Source of the DNA: Ridgeia piscesae
Lineage: Eukaryota; Annelida; Polychaeta; Sabellida; Siboglinidae
Assembly: GCA_025642075.2 (NCBI GenBank)
Contig: JAODUO010000475.1
Span: forward strand, 38,501-102,500
Direction: 5' to 3'
Length of the DNA stretch: 64,000 nucleotides
Positions within the stretch are counted from its first letter, which is position 1. The number at the start of each line of letters is the position of its first letter. The translations under genes were made by a program, and so were the position numbers. Of the stretch, positions 12,189 through 26,085 are shown one piece after another. The notes beneath the pieces are model-generated. The model was given only the letters and a program-made list of their open reading frames with translations, was not told the origin of the DNA and ran no database searches.

Positions 12189-13196
12189 CTGGTGACAAAC
12201 AGACGCAAGTGTACGTTAAGTGAACCATTGACTGTATCAATGTTTTGGCTGTTGATATAAATGAGAGTTAATTGTGTTGCAATCAAAAGCACGTTGTTAA
12301 TTTAGTGCGGTCGCTGCTAAACAAAGCAGCGACCACCACAAACTGTGTTTAGCAACGATGTTTAAACTTCTCCGCTTTCGGTCAAACAACTTTGAGGTAA
12401 CACACGAGAGGTGCTGACGTCCCATAACAAACCAGTAACACAGAGCTGGCGATATTTACAAATACTCTGGACACGACAAATACTCTATTTAAAACTTGTA
12501 TTTATACACTTATCTGACAAATCAGACGTAAATGCATTTAGCTGTTTCGATACAAATCGAAATGATCAATTGTTTCAATGTTCGCATAGCGTCAACTAGT
12601 GATGCACGTCGAAAATTGTACAAAAGGTCACTGCTATTTACATTAGTTATGTTTATTATTGTCACATGTCCACTACAGGGTTACGTAGTAGACTGTAGTA
12701 CAAGTGTCTTGCTGCTCAGTACAATCAATCAATCTAACAGAGTTGATCATCAGCCAATCAGAGCGGGCGTTACAAACCTGTTTCGCCAGGCCCGGTCTTC
12801 GTTGTCGTAATACGGGAAGTGCGTCATCACGTACTGGTAGATGTCACTGAGCACCAGACGGCGCTCCGGCACGCCGAGGATGGCCAATGAGATGAGCGCG
12901 ATGTACGAGTGCGTCGGCTTCTCGCTAGAGGGCGTTGTGACGGGTGAAGCCCTGGCGGACTGGTCGTGAGGCGCAACATCGGTGGCGCGAAGTTCGCCGA
13001 ACGGCGGCGACGAGATGCCGCTGTCGGGGGAGGTGTTGGTGTCGCGCGGGGGCGTACACGTGTGTGCGGACCTAGTCGCGGACCCTGCCACGGACCGGCT
13101 GGTGTCGTCTGTAGCGTAGACGCGGTCATAGCCGAAGTTGGCGGACGTCGTCGTCCGTGGGGGCGACGTGATGCTCTCAATACTGAACGGGTGCAT
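11546..13196 (-). CDS. FoxQ2: FoxQ2-type forkhead transcription factor, complete, two coding exons
   Basis: Nuclear DNA-binding regulator; FoxQ2 genes mark the apical/anterior territory of many larvae. Coding exons are 13196-12778 and 12188-11546, joined inside codon 140 (AG|C, Ser) at [12 protein letters not shown], giving 353 aa. The forkhead (winged helix) domain spans about residues 93-190: [26 protein letters not shown], recognition helix [15 protein letters not shown], then [16 protein letters not shown] and a basic wing, [10 protein letters not shown]. Residues 3-8 (PFSIESI) form an eh1-type Groucho-binding motif, as in spiralian FoxQ2 with N-terminal eh1. The tail is Ser/Pro/Met/Tyr rich. 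The ATG at 13196 is the first in frame, 14 bases after a good acceptor (TTTCACAG), so a 5' untranslated exon probably lies upstream. Subfamily is judged from the forkhead sequence, without a tree. Confidence 0.92.
12778..13196 (-). CDS. FoxQ2: FoxQ2 coding exon 1
   Basis: Encodes the eh1 motif, a Ser/Thr/Pro-rich linker and the first half of the forkhead domain. Donor AACAG|GTTTGT; intron starts at 12777. Phase 2 at its 3' end. Confidence 0.9.
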
Positions 13197-13205
13197 GCTG
13201 AAGCC

Positions 13206-13220
13206 TCGACCTGTGAAACA
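13206..13220 (-). promoter_or_regulatory. Splice acceptor just upstream of FoxQ2 start codon
   Basis: On the - strand, TGTTTCACAG is followed by GTCGAGGCTTCAGC and then the ATG. A pyrimidine-rich acceptor this close to the start suggests that the transcript begins in a separate upstream exon. Confidence 0.45.
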
Positions 13221-13462
13221 GTAACAACCTGCTTATTTCAAGCGGCTAAACAACAAACCTAGCGATATTACCGTGGAAGTGAGAAAAAGGTGCGCAGTGT
13301 GGCTGGTGAAAGTAGCAACTGTTGATGTGAAGGTTGGATTACTCCAAGGATCTGCATTGAGCCCATATCAGATCCTCATATAGATCGACTCTTGACAGAG
13401 AAGGTGATAAAAGATGCACCAGAATCAATAACGTTCGCAGGTGACATTGTGCTATGTGGACA

Positions 13463-13602
13463 GGAGAGGAGAGGAGAGGAGAGGAGAGGAGAGGAGAGGA
13501 GAGGAGAGGAGAGGAGAGGAGAGGAGAGGAGAGGAGAGGAGAGGAGAGGAGAGGAGAGGAGAGGAGAGGAGAGGAGAGGAGAGGAGAGGAGAGGAGAGGA
13601 GA
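13463..13602. repeat. (GGAGA)n pentamer microsatellite, about 28 copies
   Basis: Perfect pentamer array embedded in the retrotransposon reading frame between the FADD-like motif and VETWKNTLEE. Read in frame it gives repeats of RRGEE. The surrounding ORF is purine rich here, so the tract probably grew from an original Arg/Glu codon run. Confidence 0.97.
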
Positions 13603-13950
13603 TAGACATGACAGTGTACGTGGAGACGTGGAAGAACACATTAGAAGAAAGAGCAATGAGGGTTAGTCGGCCAATAACCTGGTTCATGGACTTTATTCGA
13701 ACCAAATGGAGAGATAGACAGACCTATCGTAAAGACAACAGGAGACGAGCTGGAAAAAGTGACATACATCAAATATCTAGGGTACGTCGTGGAAGAGAAA
13801 GGAGGCATGGAAACGGGGTTCAAACAGAGAGTGAGTACCGCGTGGAGAAACGGGAAGAAATGCAGTGGGTTGTTGTGAGACAGTGACATTGAAGGGGAAC
13901 ATATAACACAGTAAAACAGTAGACAGACCAGTAGTGATATACGGAGCAGA

Positions 13951-16669
13951 GACGAGATGAGGATGTTGAGATGGATGTGTTGAGTAACATAAATTACAAG
14001 AAGCAAGGATAGAGACGAAAGAGATGAGGATGTTGAGATGGGTGTGTGGAATAACATAAATTACAAGAAGCAAGGCTAGAGACGAAAGAGATGAGGATGT
14101 TGAGATGGGTGTGTTGAGTAACATAAATTACAAGAAGCAAGGATAGAGACGAAAGAGATGAGGATGTTGAGATGGGTGTGTGGAGTAACATAAATTACAA
14201 GAAGCAAGGCTAGAGACGAAAGAGATGAGGATGTTGAGATGGGTGTGTGGAGTAACATAAATTACAAGAAGCAAGGATAGAGACGAAAGAGATGAGGATG
14301 TTAAGATGGGTGTGTGGAGTAACATAAACGACAAGAAGCAAGGCTAGAGACGAATGAGACGAGGATGTTGAGATGGATGTATGGAGTAACATAAATGAGA
14401 AGAAGCAAGGATAGAGAAGAATGAGACGAGGATGTTGAGATGGATGTATGGAGTAACATAAATGAGAAGAAGCAAGGATAGTGAAGAATGAGACGAGGAT
14501 GTTGAGATGGATGTATGGAGTAACATAAATGAGAAGAAGCAAGGATAGAGAAGAATGAGACGAGGATGTTGAGATGGATGTATGGAGTAACATAAATGAC
14601 AAGAAGCAAGGCTAGAGACGAATGAGACGAGGATGTTGAGATGGATGTATGGAGTAACATAAATGAGAAGAAGCAAGGATAGTGAAGAATGAGACGAGGA
14701 TGTTGAGATGGATGTATGGAGTAACATAAATGAGAAGAAGCAAGGATAGAGACGAATGAGATGAGGATGTTGAGATGGATGTATGGAGTAACATAAATGA
14801 CAAGAAGCAAGGCTAGAGACGAATGAGACGAGGATGTTGAGATGGATGTATGGAGTAACATAAATGAGAAGAAGCAAGGATAGAGAAGAATGAGACGAGG
14901 ATGTTGAGATGGATGTGTGGAGTAACATAAATGACAAGAAGCAAGGATAGAGACGAATGAGACGAGGATGTTGAGATGGGTGTGTGGAGTAACATAAATG
15001 AGAAGAAGCAAGGATAGAGACGAATGAGACGAGGATGTTGAGATGGGTGTGTGGAGTAACATAAATGAGAAGAAGCAAGGATAGAGACGAATGAGACGAG
15101 GATGTTGAGATGGATGTATGGAGTAACATAAATGAGAAGAAGCAAGGATAGAGACGAATGAGACGAGGATGTTGAGATGGATGTATGGAGTAACATAAAT
15201 GACAAGAAGCAAGGATAGAGACGAATGAGACGAGGATGTTGAGATGGATGTGTGGAATAACATAAATGACAAGAAGCAAGGATAGAGACGAATGAGACGA
15301 GGATGTTGAGATGGATGTGTGGAGTAACATAAATGACAAGAAGCAAGGGTAGAGACGAATGAGACGAGGATGTTGAGATGGATAGGTGGAGTAACATAAA
15401 TGACAAGAAGCAAGGACAGATACGAATGAGACGAGGATGTTGAGATGGATAGGTGGAGTAACATAAATGACAAGAAGCAAGGATAGAGACGAATGAGACG
15501 AGGGATGTTGAGATGGATGTGTGGAGTAACATAAATGACAAGAAGCAAGGATAGAGACGAATGAGACGAGGATGATGAGATGGATGTGTGGAGTAACGTT
15601 AATGACAAGAAGCAAGGATAGAGACGAGTGAAACGAGGATGTTGAGATGGGTGTGTGGAGTAACATAAATGACAAGAAGCAAGGATAGAGACGAATGAGA
15701 CGAGGATGTTGAGATGGATGTGTGGAGTGACATAAATGACAAGAAGCAAGGATAGAGACGAATGAGACGAGGATGTTGAGATGGATGAGTGGAGTAACAT
15801 AAATGACAAGAAGCAAGGATAGAGACGAATGAGACGAGGATGTTGAGATGGATGTGTGGAGTAACATAAATGACAAGAAGCAAGGATAGAGATGAATGAG
15901 ACGAGGATGTTGAGATGGATGTATGGAGTAACATAAATGACAAGAAGCAAGGGTAGAGACGAATGAGACGAGGATGTTGAGATGGATGTGTGGAGTAACA
16001 TAAATGACAAGAAGCAAGGGTAGAGACGAATGAGATGAGGATGTTGAGATGGATGTGTGAAGTAACATAAATGACAAGAAGCAAGGATAGAGACGAATGA
16101 GACGAGGATGTTGAGATGGATGTGTGGAGTAACATAAATGACAAGAAGCAAGGATAGAGACGAATGAGACGAGGATGTTGAGATGGGTGTGTGGAGTAAC
16201 GTAAATGACAAGAAGCAAGGATAGAGACGAATGAGACGAGGATGTTGAGATGGATGTGTGGAGTAACATAAATGACAAGAAGCAAGGATAGAGATGAATG
16301 AGATGAGGATGTTGCGATGGATGTGTGGAGTAACATAAATGACAAGAAGCAAGGATAGAGACGAATGAGATGAGGATGTTGAGATGGATGTGTGGAGTAA
16401 CATAAATGACAAGAAGCAAGGATAGAGACGAATGAGATGAGGATGTTGCGATGGATGTGTGGAGTAACATAAATGACAAGAAGCAAGGATAGAGACGAAT
16501 GACATGAGGATGTTGCGATGGATGTGTGGAGTAACATAAATGACAAGAAGCAAGGATAGAGACGAATGAGATGAGGATGTTGAGATGGATGTGTGGAGTA
16601 ACATAAATGACAAGAAGCAAGGATAGAGACGAATGAGATGAGGATGTTGAGATGGATGTGTGGAGTAAC
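13951..16669. repeat. 67-bp minisatellite, about 40 copies
   Basis: The unit reads GAGATGGATGTGTGGAGTAA then CATAAATGACAAGAAGCAAG, GATAGAGACGAATGAGACGA and GGATGTT. Variation is mostly single-base. Because 67 leaves remainder 1 on division by 3 and the - strand unit has no stop, all - frames stay open for up to 775 codons with a 67-residue period (LLHTSISTSSS...); this is not evidence of a gene. The last copy runs directly into the retrotransposon sequence GTAACAAAGAAAGATTAG, which shows where it came from. Confidence 0.95.
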
Positions 16670-16990
16670 AAAGAAAGATTAGATCAAAAACGAATGTAAT
16701 ATATTAGAGGAACAACCAGACTAACTTACGCATCCAGAAATGTGATGGGAAGGGACGAAGAACACACTGACTAGAGACTGATGACAGATATACGTGGAAG
16801 AAGACGAAAAAGACCAAGTGGAAAGACGCGTGTAAAAGAGACATGAACACCGTGGGTCTCAATGCAGTCTCTGTGACAGACGGGGCGACATGACATGGAG
16901 GAAGAACACCAACAGTCGTACCAGCTACCCAATATGATGAAAGGGAAAAGCCAGGGAAGACGGAGAAAACAACAAACGTAAGACGGCACT

Positions 16991-18131
<1,141 letters not shown>

Positions 18132-18640
18132 CTTGTAGTCCGGGATCAATGGTTATCCTGTTGAATGTTTGCAAATCAAACTTTTCGTTGCGTGTCGTGA
18201 AGTAGACGATGTCGCTTCTCTGTCCAAACTTAGTACGACCCTCTCCGCACGTTACAAACGACAACTACGACGTCAACCCGCGCGACCGACACTAAATACG
18301 GCGACCCGTGGTTGGTGTCAGCGCGAAAAACGGTCTCGCTGACACCGCGAGCTAATGACCCTTAATGAACGATTCTCTCTCGCTAACGGCCGCTATTGTA
18401 CAGCGCAACAAGTCACGGCTGGCTGCCCGGGACAGGTGCCACTCGCTCGGCGCACTTCGGCAGCGATGTCTGCTAATCCACTTGTCGCGTCTCGGACGAG
18501 TTCGTCGCTATAAAGATCTGCTCAGTAGCGCGCTTTTGTTTGTCGGATTACGTAGGGGTGCCATGTTGTTCCACCGATTAAGAGGCCGTTAATTCCTGTT
18601 ACTAATTAACGCCGTATGACGAGCGCCAATTAAAAGGTGT
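18132..18640 (-). promoter_or_regulatory. CpG-rich block, candidate FoxQ2 promoter / 5' exon
   Basis: A GC- and CpG-rich island in otherwise AT-rich DNA about 5 kb upstream of the FoxQ2 start. On the - strand a good donor, CTACAAG|GTAATG, has its last exon base at 18132 and could pair with the acceptor before the FoxQ2 ATG. The block also carries several TAATT sites (18590-18635), GCTAATCC near 18472 and GGATTA near 18544, motifs used by homeodomain and Otx-type factors. Promoter status is inferred from composition and position. Confidence 0.35.
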
Positions 18641-18649
18641 CTATCCGTT

Positions 18650-18650
<1 letters not shown>

Positions 18651-18691
<41 letters not shown>

Positions 18692-19110
18692 TGGTGCGTG
18701 CGTGCGTGCGTGCGTGCTGCGTGTGCGTGTGCGTGCGTGCGTGCGTGTGCGTGTGCGTGTGCGTGTGCGTGTGCGTGTGCGTGTGCGTGTGCGTGTGCGT
18801 GTGCGTGTGCGTGTGCGTGTGCGTGTGCGTGCGCGTGCGCGTGCGCGTGCGCGTGCGAGTGTGTAATATGTAAGTGTGTCTATGTGTGCGTTGCTTATGT
18901 GTTTATATATATGCATGCGCATATGTGTGTGTGTTTTACGTGTGCGGGTGTGTATGTGTGTGTGTTGGTCTGTTCTTGTGTTTTGTTTGTTTATGTATGT
19001 GTGTTTGCGTCTCGGTGTGTGGGTGCATGAGTGTGTGGGTATGTCTGTGTCTATGCATGCGTGCGTGTGTGCGCGGTGGGATGGATGTATGCGGGTGTGT
19101 GTGCACATGT
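18651..19110. repeat. (GT)n / (GTGTGC)n / (GC GT)n complex microsatellite
   Basis: Pure GT from 18651, then GTGC, GTGTGC and GCGCGT phases to about 18858, then a degenerate TG-rich tail to about 19110. Long Val/Cys, Ala/Cys or Arg/Thr ORFs here are repeat artefacts. Confidence 0.93.
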
Positions 19111-19264
19111 GAAATACCAAGAATTTTAAACATTCATTAGAAGCTTTAACCAGTATTATGGGGAAATGCTTAGGCTCATGTGTGCAATTGTGTAAGGCTA
19201 TGTTGTTTAATCGAGAAAAAACACGGGAATTTACAACCAAACAAGAAAACATAATTTCCATTCG

Positions 19265-19600
19265 ATCACGTCACAGATGACACGTACTCAGCGGCAGTCC
19301 ACTTGCGTAAAACTTCGTAACGGAGTCAGACAGACGCCATTGTTCCCCGAGCATTTCCGGCGGTTCAGTTTATTAGCGCTGGAATTGCGCGTTCACAGTT
19401 TGTCCGATACTCAACGGGACCGAAGAACCCGGAGACCGACTGAGGTACGACCCGGCGCTGAGACGGGAGACTCGGCCCAGTCGTCCCGGACAGCGCTCGG
19501 CGGGCGGCAGTGTCGTCTGCTCCGGGTGAACTGTGGCGCGAAGTGGACCGCAGCACGCGGGGGTCGTCAACGCTGATTCGTCGCTAATTGTGACACAGTT
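19265..19600. other. CpG-rich intergenic block, nothing identified
   Basis: A GC-rich stretch with many CpGs and several overlapping short ORFs on both strands, none resembling a known family. It could be a distal regulatory element or part of the FoxQ2 upstream domain. Confidence 0.3.
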
Positions 19601-19694
19601 GTAAATGTCAACATTACGGAGCAGACAGTTGATTCCGTGTAATTAGTCTCCCTTGGCGATCTGATATATTTGGTTGGTCGACTTTGTTTTCCTG

Positions 19695-20300
19695 CGTCAT
19701 TGTAAAACAACTACAAACGAGAGCTGCTAGACTCATATCGGGATCTAGTCTTAGGGGAAAACAGAAACGCTATGTTTAAATCACTAGGCTGGTTGTCACT
19801 ACAGCAAAGAAGGCATTTTAACAAATGTGTTCTTATGTGTATAAATAGTTTAGTACCACAATAATTGTGTGATATGTTTACATCAAAATTAATAATCATT
19901 CATACAATACAAGAAACTCCCCAAAACCAGAATAGCCTACTACCAATGCAGTTTCAATGTGTCTAGTTTGAAAATATGGAATAGATTACCACTTGAATCG
20001 AAACAGCCCTTCTGTTCCTAACTCCAAGAGAACCCTCCACAAATATGTGAATGCTAAAGCATTTTTAAAAATGCACATTGTTCTTATCTGTTTCATGTAT
20101 GTTAACATTGTTTTATTTAAATTTACTTGTTTTACTTCTTTGTATTTTATGTACGTATTTATTTATTGTCATTATTTTTAACTGACCCTTTATAAATATC
20201 TGATCGCATGATATATGAATGTTGCAAATGATGCGTGAATGGCTTAGCCGTTGAAAATAGTGTAAACCAAGAATGTCACCGAGCAAAAATAAAGTTATCA
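19695..20300 (+). mobile_element. 5'-truncated LINE, RT C terminus and 3' end
   Basis: Across frames the + strand encodes LQTRAARLISGSSLRG, MFKSLGWLSLQQRRHFNKC, a degraded ..LVPQ.LCDMF, HSYNTRN, WNRLPLE-like and SVPNSKRTLHKYVNA. This is the C-terminal signature of jockey/CR1/L2-type non-LTR elements (LPVEQR..K..Y..LN.LAP.YL, NTRN, F...L). Stops and frameshifts break it. It ends near an AATAAAG run at 20288, the likely element 3' end. Confidence 0.75.
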
Positions 20301-20619
20301 ATCAATTAAAACAACATTTTATAGATACCACCAAGACGTCCGATAAACAACGCTGAACACATTGCTGGTGTAGTTCACACAGACGCTGTTTTTACATAGC
20401 GGGCGGTTACATTGTATGTATGTGTTATATTCGCCGATATATTGAAATTACGAGCAGTGACGTCAGTTCCGGTGTGGTCGTGATTCATGTTCGCAGTGAC
20501 GGCCTGTCTGGAGACAAATATACTGGTTAATACACACACGCAAGCACGTACGTATGAACACAAACGCACACAAGCGCATACACACACATACACACATGTG
20601 TGCAAGCACATATGTATGC

Positions 20620-20632
20620 AAGCACTCACTCA

Positions 20633-20668
<36 letters not shown>

Positions 20669-23600
20669 CCCACAAGCCTACACGCATGCGGGCGCACACT
20701 CCAAGCACGTATGTAACACCAGCACTCACGCACGCACGCACGCATACAGATACATAAACACACTCACGCACGCACACACGCACACACGCACACACGCACA
20801 CACGCACACACGCACACACGCACACACGCACACACGCACACACGCACACACGCACACACGCACACACGCACACACGCACACACGCACACACGCACACACG
20901 CACACACGCACACACGCACACACGCACACACGCACACCCCACACACGCACACACGCACACACGCACACACGCACACACGCACACACGCACACACGCCACA
21001 CACGCACACAGCACACACGCACACACGCACACACGCACACACGCACACACGCACACACGCACACACGCACACACGCACACACGCACACACGCACACACGC
21101 ACACACGCACACACGCACACACGCACACACGCACACACGCACACACGCACACACGCACACACGCACACACGCACACACGCACACACGCACCCACACACGC
21201 ACACACGCACACACGCACCCACGCACACACGCACACACGCACACACGCCCCACGCACACCCACACACGCACACACGCACACACGCCCCACGCACACACGC
21301 ACACACGCACACACGCACACACGCACACACGCACACACGCCCCACGCCCCACACGCACACACGCAAACAAGCAAAGCAACACCCCAAAACGCACACACGC
21401 ACACACGCACACACGCACACACGCACACACGCCCCACACGCCCCACACGCACACACCCCCACACACACGCCCCCACACGCACACACGCACACACGCACAC
21501 ACGCACACACCCCACACGCACACACGCACACACGCCCCACGCACACACGCACACACGCCCCACGCCCCACGCACACACCCCACACGCACACACGCACACA
21601 CGCACACACGCACACACGCACACACGCACACACGCACACACGCACACACGCACACACGCACACACGCACACACCACACAGAAACGCACCCCCACGCACAC
21701 ACCCACACGAATACGCACGCACGCACGCAACACCACACACACACACCACCACGCACCACGAAAGAACCCAACAGACCACGCACAACGCACCACGCACCGG
21801 GCCCCCCCGCCAAAAACGCACACCGCCACCGCCACCGCACACCGCCACACGCCCCACACGCACACACGCACACACGCACACACGCACACACGCACACACG
21901 CACACACGCACACGCACACACGCACACCGCCACACGCACACACGCACACACGCACACACGCACACACGCACACACGCACACACGCACACACGCACACACG
22001 CACACACGCACACACGCACACACGCACACACGCACACACGCACACACGCACACACGCACACACGCACACACGCACACACGCACACACGCACACACGCACA
22101 CACGCACACACGCACACACGCACACACGCACACACGCACACACGCACACACGCACACACGCACACACGCACACACGCACACACGCACACACGCACACACA
22201 CGCACATACGCACACACGCACACACGCACACACGCACACACGCACACACGCACACGCACACACGCACACACGCACACACGCACACACGCACACACGCACA
22301 CACGCACACACGCACACACGCACACACGCACACACGTAAGATTGATCGCATGACAGGCAGGACGGACGATTCGGCACATGTAGCTCGCCGGCACGCACAC
22401 ACGCACACACGCACACACGCGCACACGCACGCATGCACGCACGCACGCGCACGCGCGCACACGCACACACGCACACACGCACACACGCACACACGCACAC
22501 ACGCACACACGCACACACGCACACACGCACACACGCACACACGCACACACGCACACACGCACACACGCACACACGCACACACGCACACACGCACATGTAC
22601 ACAAACACCACTACGGTTTTTGAACTTACAATACGTGTACACGCGCACACGCAAACACGCAAACACGCAAACACGCATACACGCGCACGCGCGCACGCGC
22701 GCACACGCACACACGCACACACGCACACACGCACACACGCACACACACGCACACACGCACACACGCACACGCACACACGCACACACGCACACACGCACAC
22801 ACGCACACACGCACACACGCACACACGCACACACGCACACACGCACACACGCACACACGCACACACGCACACACGCGCACATACGCGCACACGCGCACAC
22901 GCGCACACGCGCACACGCGCACACGCGCACACGCGCACACGCGCACACGCGCACACGCGCACACGCGCACACGCGCACACGCGCACACGCGCACACGCGC
23001 ACACGCGCACACGCGCACACGCGCACACGCGCACACGCGCACACGCGCACACGCGCACGCGCACACGCGCACACGCGCACACGCGCACACGCGCGCACGC
23101 GCGCACGCGCGCACGCGCGCACGCGCGCACACGCACACACGCACACACGCACACACGCACACACGCACACACGCACACACGCACACACGCACACACGCAC
23201 ACACGCACACACGCACACACGCACACACGCACACACGCACACACGCACACATTACACACGCACACACGCACACACGCACACACGCACACACGCACACACG
23301 CACACGCACACACGCACACACGCACACACGCACACACGCACACACGCACACACGCACACACGCACACACGCACACACGCACACACGCACACACGCACACA
23401 CGCACACACACGCACACACGCACACACGCACACACGCACACACGCACACACGCACACACGCACACACGCACACACGCACACACGCACACACGCACACACA
23501 CGCACACGCACACACGCACACACGCACACGCACACACGCACACACGCACACACGCACACACGCACACACGCACACACGCACACACGCACACACGCACACA

Positions 23601-23782
23601 CGCACACGCACACACGCACACACGCACACACGCACACACGCACACACGCACACGCACACACGCACACACGCACACACGCACACACGCACACACGCACACA
23701 CGCACACACACGCACACACGCACACACGCACACACGCACACACGCACACACGCACACACGCACACACGCACACACGCACACA
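20620..23782. repeat. Giant ACACACGC-type simple-repeat array, about 3 kb
   Basis: Starts with an ACGC tract (20630-20670) and becomes an octamer array (CACACACG) from about 20764. Derived zones occur: GCCCCAC-rich at about 21240-21600, a degenerate zone at 21670-21850, and a GCGCACAC hexamer/octamer zone at about 22870-23120. Two short unique islands interrupt it (22337-22392 and 22593-22640). Alternating purine-pyrimidine throughout gives strong Z-DNA potential. ORFs of up to 1105 codons on both strands (His/Thr/Arg/Ala or Val/Cys/Ala) are artefacts of an octamer without stops. Confidence 0.97.
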
Positions 23783-25624
<1,842 letters not shown>

Positions 25625-26085
25625 ATATGCCACACTGTTCCTCATACGCTTGTAGCAACAGTACAGGGAAAGACAGTATCATAAACTGTCTTTCTTGTTA
25701 CTCTTTGAATCGACCAGAACTGAAACAGTGGTCCGAGAGATTCGTTGGGACAGTCATAGACACAGTGCGGTTGCCAGACGACCGGGTTGAATTGGCCTAA
25801 GATATGTGAGAGAAGTTTGGCGGCTGTTGGTGGTCGTTTTCATGGTTATGTCAGAAAGTAAAAGATAGTATGCACAATTCATGCCGACCAAGTCGACTTC
25901 CCTACGTCGTTCTGTTGATAAAATGGCGTAGTCCACGTTCGATGGCTATGTGTTCTAAATTGTTTATTCTTGTAAACTGCTGACATTAAAAATATGATTG
26001 TTGTTGGAAATTTGTAATTTTTTATCAACTCTGATAGGCCCACATCACAAAACCGTTGTCTTTTTTGTCTTTTAAATATAAATGT
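25625..26085 (+). repeat. Dispersed repeat family, copy 2 (longest)
   Basis: Shares its left third with copy 1 (2075-2235), its centre with copy 3 (61700-61860) and its right part with both. The - strand carries a peptide-level match with copy 3 (VGMNCAY.LLLS..TMKTT.NS), but no intact ORF or enzyme domain is present. Probably a non-autonomous transposon; no clear terminal repeats seen. Confidence 0.85.

Larger units (their letters stand above)
13320..16990 (+). mobile_element. Decayed non-LTR retrotransposon (RTE/BovB-like RT C-terminal half) split by two tandem-repeat expansions
   Basis: Translations across several frames give the order of a retrotransposon reverse transcriptase: LLQGSALSPY, LTEKVIKDAPESITFAGDIVLCG (the FADD catalytic motif, second-to-last Asp now Gly), VETWKNTLEERAMRVSRP, then after a frameshift ELEKVTYIKYLGYVVEE and FKQRVSTAWRNGKKC, then MLRWMCGVTKKD, EEQPD/RGTTRLT, and near 16790-16830 a Gly/Arg/Lys-rich RGRRRKRPSGKTR tail. 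Two repeats sit inside the ORF: GGAGA pentamers just after the catalytic motif (13463-13602) and a 67-bp minisatellite at the MLRWMCGVT segment (13951-16669). Stops and frameshifts show that it is dead. It lies in the FoxQ2 upstream region, antisense to FoxQ2. Confidence 0.75.

Noticed and set aside
14301..16671. 770 and 775 codon - strand ORFs
   Set aside because: Shadow of the 67-bp minisatellite, itself derived from a + strand retrotransposon ORF.
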